Shown: positions 25,501 through 33,487, numbered from the stretch's first letter. The stretch: DNA of 64,000 bases from Actinomycetes bacterium (GCA_025964575.1 JAOPYO010000311.1:36763-100762); one strand, 5' to 3'. Notes: a model not told the origin generated them from the sequence alone. Program-made: numbers and translations.

Positions 25501-26942
25501 TGCGCGGCGAGCGGGTCTGCGACGTCCAGCGTGGCGTCGGCATGCGACACCAGTTCCGCGGCGCTCGCATGCCCGGTCACCAGCACCTTCAAGCCACTGC
25601 CGCGAGCCGCGGCCAGGATCGCGTCCGCCAGCGGATGAACACCGCACCCGATGTGGACCTCTCCGAGCACTCCCCCGTCCGGGGTGGTGACGTGGGCCCT
25701 CAGCCCCCGCTTGTCGGCCGGTGAGGCGTCCGAGAGCCGCATCAGCCAATGGCCGTCGACACCCGGCCTGCCCCGGATCTGAGGGTCGGTGATGAGCAGC
25801 CGGGCCGCCGCCCGCCATACCTCCCGGTCGCTCGTGGACCCGTAGCCGGTGGCGCCGAGAATCTGCGAGCCATCGTCGCAGAACATCGGCGCGTCGAAGA
25901 CGACCGCGGTCAGCCGATCGAACCGCCGGTACGCGGCCCCGTCCAACGAGAGCACGCCCCGCCGCCCCAGCTCGCGATCCAACATGGAGGCGAAACCCTC
26001 ACGGCCGTACCGAGCCGCTCTCGGAACCGCCGCGAGCAGCAGGTCGGCCGCGATACCCGGGTCATGGCTGAGTGCCAGAATTCCGCCGGCTCCGGCCAGC
26101 GAGGCAAGCGCGGATCGCTCGCTGTAGGTTTCCACTGGCCCGGGCGGCAGGGGGCACGGTCGCTCGGAACGCTCGGGTGCCTGTGCGGGGAGACCGCCGG
26201 GGACCAGCTCCCGTACCCGGCGTGACCACACCGACCGGCGCTCGCGCAGCTCCGCCAGCAGCAGCAGCCGATGCAGCCCGTCCACGGCCAGCATCGATGG
26301 TTCCTGGGTGAGCCCGTGTGCCACCGCGTTTCCCAACGCCAGCAGGAAGTCGGAGCCGTGCGGGCCCAGCCGAGACTCCAGCTCGCGGCGCAACCGCGGT
26401 TGGCCGTCCACGACCGCGACGATGAGCCTGGTGGCACGGGGGACCTTCTGGAACCGGAAGAATCGTCCGGCGGTGGCCACCGCGAAGGCCAGGCCGTCGG
26501 CCGCGAGGGCGATCGTCTCCGCGGTGAGGGGGGCAGGTTCCACAGGGTGTCCGTGGCCGGGGAAGGGCTCCTCCTGGACGCCGTGGGCCGCCTCGAGCTC
26601 TTCGACCATCTCCACCAGCTGGTCCGGCGTGACGTTTTCCTCCTCGAACGCGACGAGGACCTCACCGGTCACCGCGTTGATCTCCGCCACGTTCACGCCC
26701 TCCAGCGCGTGCAGCGCAGCCGAGAGCGCACGTCGCAGCCGAGGGCCGCAGGCCGTCGCCAGCCCGCGCACTTCGATGTAGGCCCGTCCGTCCTGCGACC
26801 ACACGCGGCGCTGCTTGCGCACGCCGATCAGATCCGCCAGCCCGGCACGGGCGGACAGGGCGCTCACGACCTGGGCGGACCCGATCACGGGGGCCATGAG
26901 CACGCGTGGTGCCATGTTCACCGCCGACCGCAGCAGTCCCAT
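22551..26942 (-). CDS. Large cation-translocating P-type ATPase (CtpI-like) with duplicated, degenerate N-terminal catalytic domain
   Basis: 1463-aa membrane pump. The C-terminal half (from about residue 655) is a complete P-type ATPase: TGES in the actuator domain, VPEGLPLVAT in the membrane, phosphorylated Asp937 in CFDKTGTLT, and hinge TGDGSND near 1210. This matches the large mycobacterial CtpI-type pumps. Residues about 45-120 look like a heavy-metal-associated fold without its CxxC. Residues about 340-565 repeat the P-type pattern in damaged form: VVFDAPMF in place of DKTGT, and VLIVGGDEAAALAADVAIAV in place of the GDGxND hinge. ATG 26942 follows GAGG at 8 bases. An in-frame GTG lies three codons upstream. 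The ion is unknown. Confidence 0.85.
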   Translation of the reverse strand: MGLLRSAVNMAPRVLMAPVIGSAQVVSALSARAGLADLIGVRKQRRVWSQDGRAYIEVRGLATACGPRLRRALSAALHALEGVNVAEINAVTGEVLVAFEEENVTPDQLVEMVEELEAAHGVQEEPFPGHGHPVEPAPLTAETIALAADGLAFAVATAGRFFRFQKVPRATRLIVAVVDGQPRLRRELESRLGPHGSDFLLALGNAVAHGLTQEPSMLAVDGLHRLLLLAELRERRSVWSRRVRELVPGGLPAQAPERSERPCPLPPGPVETYSERSALASLAGAGGILALSHDPGIAADLLLAAVPRAARYGREGFASMLDRELGRRGVLSLDGAAYRRFDRLTAVVFDAPMFCDDGSQILGATGYGSTSDREVWRAAARLLITDPQIRGRPGVDGHWLMRLSDASPADKRGLRAHVTTPDGGVLGEVHIGCGVHPLADAILAAARGSGLKVLVTGHASAAELVSHADATLDVADPLAAHVRRLQADGHGVLIVGGDEAAALAADVAIAVIKDGRPTVWGADLICGPGLEQVWQLVTAVGAAREASRRAVRLALGGSSLGALLAVTRRRSAAALNFAPVHSSALFALVGGALSSHRVAARRCPRPIPRFAWHAMDTQAALHRAAELSSTSGHDGRPTRALHPPRPVRALADLVRAVEYELRDPLTPILVLGAVASAIVGSGIDAALVAGVMTGNALISGVQRTRAEHALRHLLVEQRALGRRLRSNQSPWLYDRPESDLVAARELRVGDVIVLEPSDVVPADARLLDADDLEVDESSLTGESLPVAKSTESTPGADLAERACMVHEGTTVLAGRASAVVVATGDATEAGRAAAVAGQVMASVGVQAQLNELTRISLPVTGLSGALVAVLSFVRGVNMRQAVSSGIAVAIAAVPEGLPLVATVAQLAAARRLSRRDVLVRSSRTLGTLGRVDTLCFDKTGTLTEGRLTLTRLSGPDADIEPTSRLGRRLLITASRACPQEGPVRHATDRAVIDAARAHLGEDPEWILLHETQFTAARGHSWSMGTEDGVPHVAVKGSPEATLRRCERVAVGARTEPFTEERRQAAWATVERLAGAGLRVLAVAAGDVSQEDLTEVEKLGEAAELVLLGFVGIADAPRPQAPQAIDQLTKAGIRVVMITGDHPDTARAVAAGLSIPEPDRVLTGAELDRLGEQERIDRIAETSVFARVSPEHKVLIVQALQRAGKVVAMTGDGSNDAAAIRLADVGIGLAGGDSRAARSAADLILPGADLPAIVQAMFEGRALWASVRNAASILVGGNLGEVTFTIYGTAVGGRAPLTTRQLLLVNTLTDMLPALAVALAPPTHHPRRTPLRQNLFGDALTQAIVMRGAVTALGAVMAWQSGRFTGRRRRADTMGLAALVMTQLAQTLQTGWRSRTVLATAAISAFVLAMVIETPGVSQFFECTPLGPAAWTLVLAAAGAATAISILLPRLLPVQADAAAPAPA

Positions 26943-27097
26943 CAACGTCACCTCGCCGAGCCGTTCGCCTTTCCGCGATAGAAGATGAAGGGCTTACCCC
27001 GGAGCAGGACCTTGACACCGAAAATAGGAAAACTTTCGGGTAGTTGCCCCCAAATGCGGGTAGAGACAGGAAATCCTCATCGCTGGAGGCGATAGAG

Positions 27098-27484
27098 ATG
27101 GCCAGAACTACGCAGTCATCAACGACGAAATCATCAACCACGAAATCATCGCCCCGCCCGACCAGGAGCACCGGAACCCTCGAACGGGCATCGGACACTC
27201 GGCCACACGAGGGTGTCACTCTCACGATTCCCCGGCCGATCGTCGACATCGCCACAGCGCCCTTCGCCATCGCCGGCCGCGTCTTGCCGGCCAAGAAGGG
27301 CTTGCCGCTCTACGTCGGGCTGGGCGTGCTCGCCGCCGCAGAGATCATTGAATGGCCGGTGGCAGCCGGGATTGGCGTCGGCTATGCAGCCATTCGCCGG
27401 TGGGGCCCACAGGGCGAACAGGCGAGCTCGCGGCGCGGCGGGCCTAGGACCGCTGAAAGGCCGCATCTACGCGAGCAGGCATAG
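27098..27484 (+). CDS. Small membrane-associated protein divergent from the P-type ATPase
   Basis: 128-aa protein. A Ser/Thr/Lys-rich N-terminus contains a fivefold-like S-S-T/P-K run. The central part has GVTLTIPRPIVDIATAPFAIAG, then a hydrophobic segment (about residues 67-95, YVGLGVLAAAEIIEWPVAAG), and an Arg-rich tail. I do not recognise the family. It starts 155 bases from the ATPase start in the opposite direction, so shared regulation is possible. GGAGG lies 8 bases before ATG 27098. Confidence 0.6.
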   Translation: MARTTQSSTTKSSTTKSSPRPTRSTGTLERASDTRPHEGVTLTIPRPIVDIATAPFAIAGRVLPAKKGLPLYVGLGVLAAAEIIEWPVAAGIGVGYAAIRRWGPQGEQASSRRGGPRTAERPHLREQA

Positions 27485-27518
27485 GTTCTCAGGTAGGCGA
27501 AGACGACGAGTTGGGCTG

Positions 27519-28703
27519 TCAGGGATTGAGTAGGACCTTGATGGCGCCGTCCTGCTTCTTCTGGAAGATCTCGTAGCCGTGTGGGGCCTGCTCGAGCGGC
27601 AGGTGGTGGGTGGCGAGGTCAAGGACGCCGAGCGGGTCGGCTTCCTCGGTGACCAGGGGCATGAGGTCGTCGATCCACCGTTTGACGTGGGCCTGTCCCA
27701 TGCGGAGGGTGATGCCCTTGTCGAACATCTGCAGCATGGGCAGCGGATCGGTCATGCCGCCGTACACGCCGACGACCGAGATCGTGCCCCCGCGGCGTAC
27801 GGTCTCGATGGACTGTTGCAGGGCTGCGAGCCGGTCCACCCCGACCTTGGTCATCACCGCGGCGGCGGCCCTGTCGGGTATGAAGCCGGTCAGCGTCTGG
27901 GCGAGTTTGGCGGCGGGGGAGCCGTGGGCCTCCATGCCGACCGCTTCGATGACCGAGTCGGTGCCCCGTCCGTCGGTCCGCTGACGGATCGCCTCGGGGA
28001 CATCGTGGTGCTCGACGGAGTTCAGCACCTCGATGCCATGGCGGCGGGCCATGGTGATGCGCTCGGGTACTCGGTCGACAGCGATGACCCGATGGCCGAG
28101 ATACCGGGCGATTCGGGAGCTCATCTGGCCGATCGGACCCAGGCCGAACACGGTGACGCTGCCACCGGCGGGGATCTCGGCGTACTGGACCGCCTGCCAC
28201 GCGGTGGGCAGCACGTCCGACAGGTAGACGAACCGGTCGTCCGGCGGACCCTCCGGCACCTTGATCGGCCCGAAGTGGGCCTGGGGCACCCGCAGACGCT
28301 CGGCCTGCCCGCCGGGCACCTCCCCATAGAGCTTGGTGTAGCCGAACATCGCCGCGCCCGTGCTGTGTTCGCGGTCCTGGGTCGTCTCGCACTGTGCGTA
28401 CAGTCTCAGATCGCTGCACATGTGGCAGCGTCCGCAGGAGATGTTGAACGGGACCACCACCCGGTCGCCGGCCTTGATGTGGGTGACGTCCGAGCCGACC
28501 TCCTCCACGATGCCCATCGCTTCGTGGCCGAGAATGTCGCCTTCGCCGATGAAGGGTCCGAGAACCTCGTAGAGGTGCAGGTCGGAACCGCAGATCCCGG
28601 TCGTGGTGACCCGTACGATCGCGTCGGTCGGCTCCTTGATGGCCGGATCGGGAACCTCTTCGATCCGCACGTCGCGCTTTCCGTGCCAGGTGAGTGCCTT
28701 CAT
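27519..28703 (-). CDS. Zinc-dependent alcohol dehydrogenase, formaldehyde-dehydrogenase-like
   Basis: 394-aa medium-chain dehydrogenase of the glutathione-independent formaldehyde dehydrogenase-like group. Catalytic zinc ligands are Cys in GICGSDLH, then His-Glu in GHEAMG. The structural zinc loop is shorter than usual (CGRCHMCSDLRLYAQCE, four Cys). The NAD-binding motif is VFGLGPIGQMSSR. A long insertion before TAWQAV fits the group. AGGAG lies 6 bases before ATG 28703. A pair of direct repeats sits about 90-115 bases upstream. The natural substrate cannot be told. Confidence 0.85.
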   Translation of the reverse strand: MKALTWHGKRDVRIEEVPDPAIKEPTDAIVRVTTTGICGSDLHLYEVLGPFIGEGDILGHEAMGIVEEVGSDVTHIKAGDRVVVPFNISCGRCHMCSDLRLYAQCETTQDREHSTGAAMFGYTKLYGEVPGGQAERLRVPQAHFGPIKVPEGPPDDRFVYLSDVLPTAWQAVQYAEIPAGGSVTVFGLGPIGQMSSRIARYLGHRVIAVDRVPERITMARRHGIEVLNSVEHHDVPEAIRQRTDGRGTDSVIEAVGMEAHGSPAAKLAQTLTGFIPDRAAAAVMTKVGVDRLAALQQSIETVRRGGTISVVGVYGGMTDPLPMLQMFDKGITLRMGQAHVKRWIDDLMPLVTEEADPLGVLDLATHHLPLEQAPHGYEIFQKKQDGAIKVLLNP

Positions 28704-28789
28704 GAGTGCTCCTCAGAGTTACCGGGCGGAGCGGGAATGGGCCGGGCGGCGAGCACCGCTGTGATGGCGCACGGTCTCGCTCCTGTTTG

Positions 28790-28819
28790 TGGCGCTAAAT
28801 CCGTTTTATGGCGCTAAAT
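28790..28819. promoter_or_regulatory. Tandem 11-bp direct repeat upstream of the alcohol dehydrogenase
   Basis: TGGCGCTAAAT occurs at 28790-28800 and 28809-28819, 19 bases start to start and nearly two helical turns apart, with the following bases (CCG/TCG) also similar. It lies 87-116 bases upstream of the minus-strand dehydrogenase start, a position suited to an activator. No regulator is assigned. Confidence 0.4.
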
Positions 28820-28967
28820 TCGGCTTACCCCGCTGCTCACAGCGAAACAGAGGTCCGGAAAGGAGGTCGACAAAGCAAGCGTCAAGAGATCTTTACCTCC
28901 GGTCGGTTCGCTGATCCGGTCCAGTATTAGGGCTGGTGCACGTGTGTCCCGTTCGTGACCTCATGCC

Positions 28968-29609
28968 TCACTCTGACGTGCGCAGGCGGGTCCGTGCATA
29001 CGCGAGGATGTCCGCGCGGCGGTAGAGGCGCCGGACCCGGCCGCCGGCCAGGGCTTGCTCCTCGGCGGGTTCCGGCCAGCCCGCCGGTGGGCGCTTCACG
29101 TACACGGTGACGCTGGTCTGGGCCAGGCCGAGGATGCGCGCCACCTGCGCGAGGGTGACCAGTTCGCCGGGGTCCCCGTCGCTGTCGTCATCTCGCGATC
29201 TGCGGTAGCCGTCGTACCAGGTGGCCCACGCGGCCTCGTCCCAGTACAGGGCCTTGCCGATCTGGCGGGCGGCGCCGGGGTGCCCGTTGTCCTCCCGCTC
29301 CGCCCACAGTGTCTTCAACGCGTGGCGGCTCAGGCCGTACGTCGTCGCGAGTTCGTCGCGGGTCGCCAGACCGGCCGGTAGGTCATGGAAAGACTCCCGC
29401 TCGGCGTACCAGCGGTCCCAGGCTTCGGCATCCCAGACGAGTTGCCGCCCCACCGTCCCGACCGCCTCGGGGTGCCCGTTGACAGCGCGTTCGCGATACC
29501 ACTTCTCCAGCGTGCTGCGGCCGAGGCCGTACCTCTTCATCAGGTCAGCGCGGGTACGGATCGCGCGGTCGCTGGACGTGCTCGCGTATTCCGTGGTCGC
29601 GTTTTCCAT
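28968..29609 (-). CDS. Protein with three consecutive helix-turn-helix (AlpA/MerR-like) motifs
   Basis: 213-aa probable DNA-binding protein made of three similar units. Each contains a helix-turn-helix of the excisionase/HTH_17 type followed by a 'NGHP...Trp' or 'RPPAGWPEP' strand: TRADLMKRYGLGRSTLEKWY, TRDELATTYGLSRHALKTLW, and TLAQVARILGLAQTSVTVYV. There is no effector domain. ATG 29609 is chosen for the sensible N-terminus, and the frame is open to 29657. It lies 87 bases downstream of the fdhA stop in the same direction and may be cotranscribed with it. Confidence 0.65.
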   Translation of the reverse strand: MENATTEYASTSSDRAIRTRADLMKRYGLGRSTLEKWYRERAVNGHPEAVGTVGRQLVWDAEAWDRWYAERESFHDLPAGLATRDELATTYGLSRHALKTLWAEREDNGHPGAARQIGKALYWDEAAWATWYDGYRRSRDDDSDGDPGELVTLAQVARILGLAQTSVTVYVKRPPAGWPEPAEEQALAGGRVRRLYRRADILAYARTRLRTSE

Positions 29610-29696
29610 GGTCACAAGGTTCTCACGTGCCGCCACGACGGTGACGCCGATCACCACGACGTCACCGGGCTCGAGGCCGGAGTGGCGGCACGTCGG

Positions 29697-30920
29697 CTAC
29701 GGGGTCTTGGCGAGCATGCCGTGCGGGTCCAGCACGAACTTGCGCGCGGCCCCCTTGTCGAAATCCTCGTATCCCTGAGGTGCCTGGTCGAGCGGGATCG
29801 GTGTGGCGTTGACGGCCTTCGCGATCTGCACCCGGTCGTGCAGGATCGCCATCATCAGCTGCCGGTTGTACCGCATGACGGGGCACTGGCCGGTGAAGAA
29901 GGAATGCGACTTGGCCCAGCCAAGGCCGAACCGGATGGACAGCGATCCCTGCTTGGCGGCTTCGTCCTTGGCACCCGGGTCACCGGTCACGTACAGACCG
30001 GGGATGCCGAGCGCGCCGCCCGCCCGCGTGATCTCCATGAGCGTGTTGAGCACGGTGGCGGGACGTTCCGTCTCCGCGTCGCGTCCATGGCCGCGAGCCT
30101 CGAAGCCGACGGCGTCGACCCCGCAGTCCACCTCGGGGGAACCGAGGATCTGCTCGATCTGGTCCTGCGGCTCGCCCTCGGCCACGTTGATGGTCTCGCA
30201 GCCGAAGCTGTGGGCCTGATCCAGGCGCTCTTTGTTCAGGTCGCCGACGATGACCACGGCGGCTCCGAGCAGGAACGCCGAGGCGGCCGCCGCGAGCCCG
30301 ACCGGACCGGCGCCCGCGATGTAGACGGTCGACCCCGGCTGCACCCCGGCGGTGACACAGCCGTGGAATCCGGTCGGGAAGATGTCGGCGAGCATGGCCA
30401 GGTCGAGGATCTTCTCCATCGCCTGTTCCTTGTCGGGGAACTTGAGCAGGTTCCAGTCGGCGTAGGGAACCAGGACGTACTCGGCTTGGCCGCCGACCCA
30501 GCCGCCCATGTCGACATAGCCGTACGCCGAACCGGGCCGGTCCGGGTTGACGTTCTCGCAGACGCCGGTCTTGCCCTCCTTGCAGTTACGACAGCGGCCG
30601 CACGCGATGTTGAAGGGCACGGATACGAGGTCGCCGGTTCGGATGAATTCAACGTCCGGGCCGGTCTCGACGACCTCACCGGTGATCTCGTGACCAAGGA
30701 CGAGGCCGACCGGCGCGGTGGTGCGGCCGCGGACCATGTGCTGGTCGCTGCCGCAGATGTTCGTTGCGATGGCCTTGACGATCGCGCCGTGCCGAACCTT
30801 GCGGCCCACATTGGCCGGGTTGACCCCCGGTCCGTCCTTGAGCTCGAATTCGGGGTAATCGGTGGCGTGGACCTCGACCTTGCCTGGACCCATGTAGGCG
30901 ACAGCTTTGTTGCCGGACAT
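29697..30920 (-). CDS. fdhA: Formaldehyde dehydrogenase, glutathione-independent
   Basis: 407-aa zinc- and NAD-dependent dehydrogenase of the Pseudomonas putida formaldehyde dismutase/dehydrogenase group, oxidising formaldehyde to formate without a thiol cofactor. Seen: catalytic zinc ligands in NICGSDQHMVRGR and GHEITG, the structural zinc loop CGRCRNCKEGKTGVC, NAD motif AGAGPVGLAAA, the family signature DIFPTGFHG, and a large insertion with VDAVGFEARGHG. GGAAAGAAG lies about 8 bases before ATG 30920. The HTH protein follows, then the related dehydrogenase, so this looks like an aldehyde/alcohol detoxification block. Confidence 0.93.
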   Translation of the reverse strand: MSGNKAVAYMGPGKVEVHATDYPEFELKDGPGVNPANVGRKVRHGAIVKAIATNICGSDQHMVRGRTTAPVGLVLGHEITGEVVETGPDVEFIRTGDLVSVPFNIACGRCRNCKEGKTGVCENVNPDRPGSAYGYVDMGGWVGGQAEYVLVPYADWNLLKFPDKEQAMEKILDLAMLADIFPTGFHGCVTAGVQPGSTVYIAGAGPVGLAAAASAFLLGAAVVIVGDLNKERLDQAHSFGCETINVAEGEPQDQIEQILGSPEVDCGVDAVGFEARGHGRDAETERPATVLNTLMEITRAGGALGIPGLYVTGDPGAKDEAAKQGSLSIRFGLGWAKSHSFFTGQCPVMRYNRQLMMAILHDRVQIAKAVNATPIPLDQAPQGYEDFDKGAARKFVLDPHGMLAKTP

Positions 30921-31383
30921 GATGTGTCTTCTTTCCTTGCCGAAGGTGGCGAATGAACAGCCGTTTGGTTGCTGTCACGGAATCCCGCGGATCACCTCCC
31001 TGGGTCTGGTGCCCTGGGGTCGTAGGGCTCTTCGGATGAAATGTGATCAGGAGCCTGATCGGTCGGGTTCGGACCAGGGGCCTGTACGGCCCGTCGGAAC
31101 CCCCGATGACGATAGTTCTCCCCCCATTACGAACATATACCCGCCTGATGGCAGGCCTCATGCCGCGCGCGGGTCACCACCGGCGTCGACCAGACAGCGA
31201 TCCGCGTACAGCATCAGCCCTGATCACACCCCTGACTGAGCCGGCACGCAGACCCGGCAGGCGATCGGGGCCGACGCGTCGGTAACACTCGCGACCTTTC
31301 GGACACGTAGGGGGTGTGTTCCCCTCCCCTCACAGCGAAGGATGGTCACGTGCGACATAAGGAATCCGGCTACCGGACCTTCG
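30921..31383. other. Intergenic region upstream of fdhA
   Basis: 463 bases between the divergent fdhA and the broken sigma gene. It includes an AT-richer patch (about 31119-31145, with ATATA) that could hold the fdhA promoter. No gene, repeat or RNA structure is evident. Confidence 0.35.
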
Positions 31384-31857
31384 ATGGATGACCGAAAGGC
31401 CAGGTTCGAAAAGATATACACCGCGACGTACGAGCCGATCTTGGGTTACGCGTTGCGACGCTGCTCCTCTCCAGAGGACGCGGCCGATGTCGTCGCGGAA
31501 ACGTTCACTATCGCCTGGAGGCGGTTCGAGGACATTCCCGCGGGTGACAGAGCGCGGCTCTGGCTGTACGGCGTCGCGCCGGGTGCTGGCGAATCACTGG
31601 CGGGGCGAGTCGCGGCGACGACTGCGGACCACAGAGCTCCGGACGATGACCGGGAAGTGCTCGGTCTCGTCGCCTGGGAGGGTCTCGACCACTCCGCCAT
31701 CGCCGCCGTCCTCGGCTGTCGGAGCCCGACCGGTACCGGTACGACCCGGCCGACCCGACCCGGCCGTCGGCGGCGTACGGATGTCCCGTTCGGGAAGCCG
31801 CCAGCCACGAGGTCTTCCACGATCCGGACCACCCGTCCGCGATCGTGCTGCCGGTAG
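31384..31857 (+). pseudogene. Frameshifted ECF sigma factor gene
   Basis: The reading frame from ATG 31384 gives a clear sigma region 2 (ILGYALRRCSSPEDAADVV, AETFTIAWRRFEDI, ARLWLYGVA). At about 31580 the continuation RRVLANHWRGESRRRLRT is in the +1 frame, as if two bases were lost. The region 4 part (DDREVLGLVAWEGLDHSAI, AAVLGC) is back in the first frame, with roughly 20-30 residues missing between and a scrambled recognition helix after VLGC. The gene cannot make a normal sigma factor. It lies about 130 bases upstream of a wall-spanning membrane protein gene that it may once have served. Confidence 0.75.
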
Positions 31858-31985
31858 GGGCTGTGCCAGCGGGGACCCATACATAGATAGGTCCCTGGGC
31901 TCTTTTGGGGCGGTATCCGAACCGGCTAAACAACGAACGAAACATATTCGGCCTCGTCTGACCATCCAGATACTGGAGGCTTTCC

Positions 31986-33266
31986 TTGTCGGACGCCCAG
32001 CCATCCGGCCCCGAAGACCCGCGCGAGCCGGGTGTGCCTGGGGAGACGGTCGGCGCACCTTTGGACGGCGTCCCTGGTGAGACGATTGCGATACCGAGCC
32101 CGACCTATGGCCTCACGGGCGCCGCAGTGCCCGCCGGGGCTCCCGCGGTTCCCTTGCGGCCGGCTGCCGCTCTGCCGGTTCCGCCCCTTCCACTCGTTCC
32201 CTCCGCGCCTATTCCCTCCGCGCCTATTCCCTCCGTGCCCGTTCCCTCTGTGCCCGTTCCCTCCGAGCCCGCTCTCCTGGCGCCCGTTCTCTCCCCGCCA
32301 GTCGCAGACAGGCCATCTGTCGAGGGGCCTGCCGGTGTCGGGGTCCGGCTCCGTACGGCGGTCCTGACGGCGGCCGCCTCGCCGGCGGGTGTGGGCGTGT
32401 ATCTCCGAGGGCTGGGTGCGGCCTGGCGCCGCGACCGGGATACCCGGTCCCTGGATTATCTCGGGTCGCGCTCGCGCACCTTCCCGTCCGCGACACTCGT
32501 CGTGCCTCTCGTGGCCGCGGTGTTGATCCCGCTGGTCGCGATCTTGGTCTTCACCCATTCGTCCGGCAAAAACATGAATACGGACCTGCCGGGCACCGTC
32601 GCCAGAGGGTTGTCCCCGACGCCTGAGGCCGGGCAGGATTCGGGTCAGCCGAAGCCCGACAGCGCGGCCGGCGGATCCGGAGCAACGCCCCGGGCTACCG
32701 GTGCGACTCCCCAGGGGAGTCGGAGTGGCGGCGGAGCGTCCACGCCTATGGGGAATGGCGACCAACCGACCACGGCGCCATTGTCCCAACCGTCGTCCCA
32801 GCCCTCGTCCGTACCGTCCCCCGGGCCCTCGTCGAAACCCTCGTCCCAGCCCTCGTCCAAACCGTCCACCAAGCCGTCCTCGAAACCGTCGTCCAAGCCG
32901 TCCGCCAAACCGTCCGCCAAACCGACGGCGAAGGCTCCCACATCGAAGCCGAACCCCTACACGGCCACCGGCATATGCGGCTCCGGCTACAGGATCATCG
33001 ACTCCCACGGCCTCGGCTCCGCGACGGTCTATCTGCTCTACAGGAACGGCTACAACTGTGTGGTCACGCTCCTCAGGAAGGTCGATGGCAACTCCCACCG
33101 CATGAAAGCCTCCCTGGAGGTCCAGGGCGGCACGCGGGGCATCGACTCCGGCCAATACACCTATTACGCGGGCCCGATACGGCGGAACGCGCCCTCCAAA
33201 TGTGTGATCTGGGGTGGCCAGTACGGCCCGTACAGCTGGAAGAGCGGCTGGAGCCACTGTGGCTGA
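31986..33266 (+). CDS. Membrane-anchored protein with Ser/Pro/Lys stalk and Cys-rich C-terminal domain
   Basis: 426-aa protein. The cytoplasmic N-terminus (1-165) holds a Pro/Val/Ser repeat (about 73-95). One membrane helix (about 168-190) is followed by an extended stalk of P-S-S-K/Q repeats (266-322), long enough to cross peptidoglycan, and a compact domain of about 100 residues with four Cys (in GICGSG, GYNCVV, SKCVIW, SHCG). That last domain resembles the extracellular ends of some actinobacterial Ser/Thr kinases. TTG 31986 has GGAGG 6 bases upstream. Function unknown. It follows the broken sigma gene. Confidence 0.65.
   Translation: MSDAQPSGPEDPREPGVPGETVGAPLDGVPGETIAIPSPTYGLTGAAVPAGAPAVPLRPAAALPVPPLPLVPSAPIPSAPIPSVPVPSVPVPSEPALLAPVLSPPVADRPSVEGPAGVGVRLRTAVLTAAASPAGVGVYLRGLGAAWRRDRDTRSLDYLGSRSRTFPSATLVVPLVAAVLIPLVAILVFTHSSGKNMNTDLPGTVARGLSPTPEAGQDSGQPKPDSAAGGSGATPRATGATPQGSRSGGGASTPMGNGDQPTTAPLSQPSSQPSSVPSPGPSSKPSSQPSSKPSTKPSSKPSSKPSAKPSAKPTAKAPTSKPNPYTATGICGSGYRIIDSHGLGSATVYLLYRNGYNCVVTLLRKVDGNSHRMKASLEVQGGTRGIDSGQYTYYAGPIRRNAPSKCVIWGGQYGPYSWKSGWSHCG
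32781..32951 (+). repeat. In-gene tandem repeat encoding a Pro-Ser-Ser-Lys stalk
   Basis: About fourteen imperfect 12-base units of the type TCG-TCC-AAA-CCG encode alternating P-S-S-K, P-S-S-Q and P-S-A-K. Unit number is likely to vary between strains by slippage or recombination. Confidence 0.7.
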
Positions 33267-33398
33267 AGCGTCATAGGCCCTGCCCCGCGCACCTTGTCGA
33301 AGATCTTCTGTGCGCGGGTGGCGGCGGTGTACAGGTCGCTGCCGAAGTAGCGGATCACGTGTGCGGATCGTCAGGTGAAGGCCGTGCCAACAAGTGTA

Positions 33399-33460
33399 TG
33401 CCAACAGGTGTTGGCAATCAAACGGAAAGCGGCTAACGTTAAAGTCAACAGCCGTTGGCA
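33399..33460 (+). promoter_or_regulatory. Promoter with two operator palindromes for the FAD monooxygenase gene
   Basis: TGCCAACA-GG-TGTTGGCA at 33399-33416 is a perfect 8-bp inverted repeat. A second copy matching 14 of 18 positions lies at 33443-33460, and a lone half-site TGCCAACA at 33385-33392. A -35 TTGGCA (33411-33416) and -10 TAACGT (33434-33439) are 17 bases apart. Operator 1 thus overlaps the -35 and operator 2 covers the expected start point. This is a textbook repressor arrangement, TetR- or MarR-like in size, but no repressor gene is adjacent. Confidence 0.7.
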
Positions 33461-33487
33461 AACTGGCGTTCAGCATCGGAGGCCCCC

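Noticed and set aside
33285..33358. Minus-strand short frame (IRYFGSDLYTAATRAQ...) downstream of the stalk protein
   Set aside because: About 25 residues look protein-like, but the frame then runs antisense into the neighbouring gene and has no start signal or recognised family. Perhaps a tiny gene remnant, not enough to annotate.
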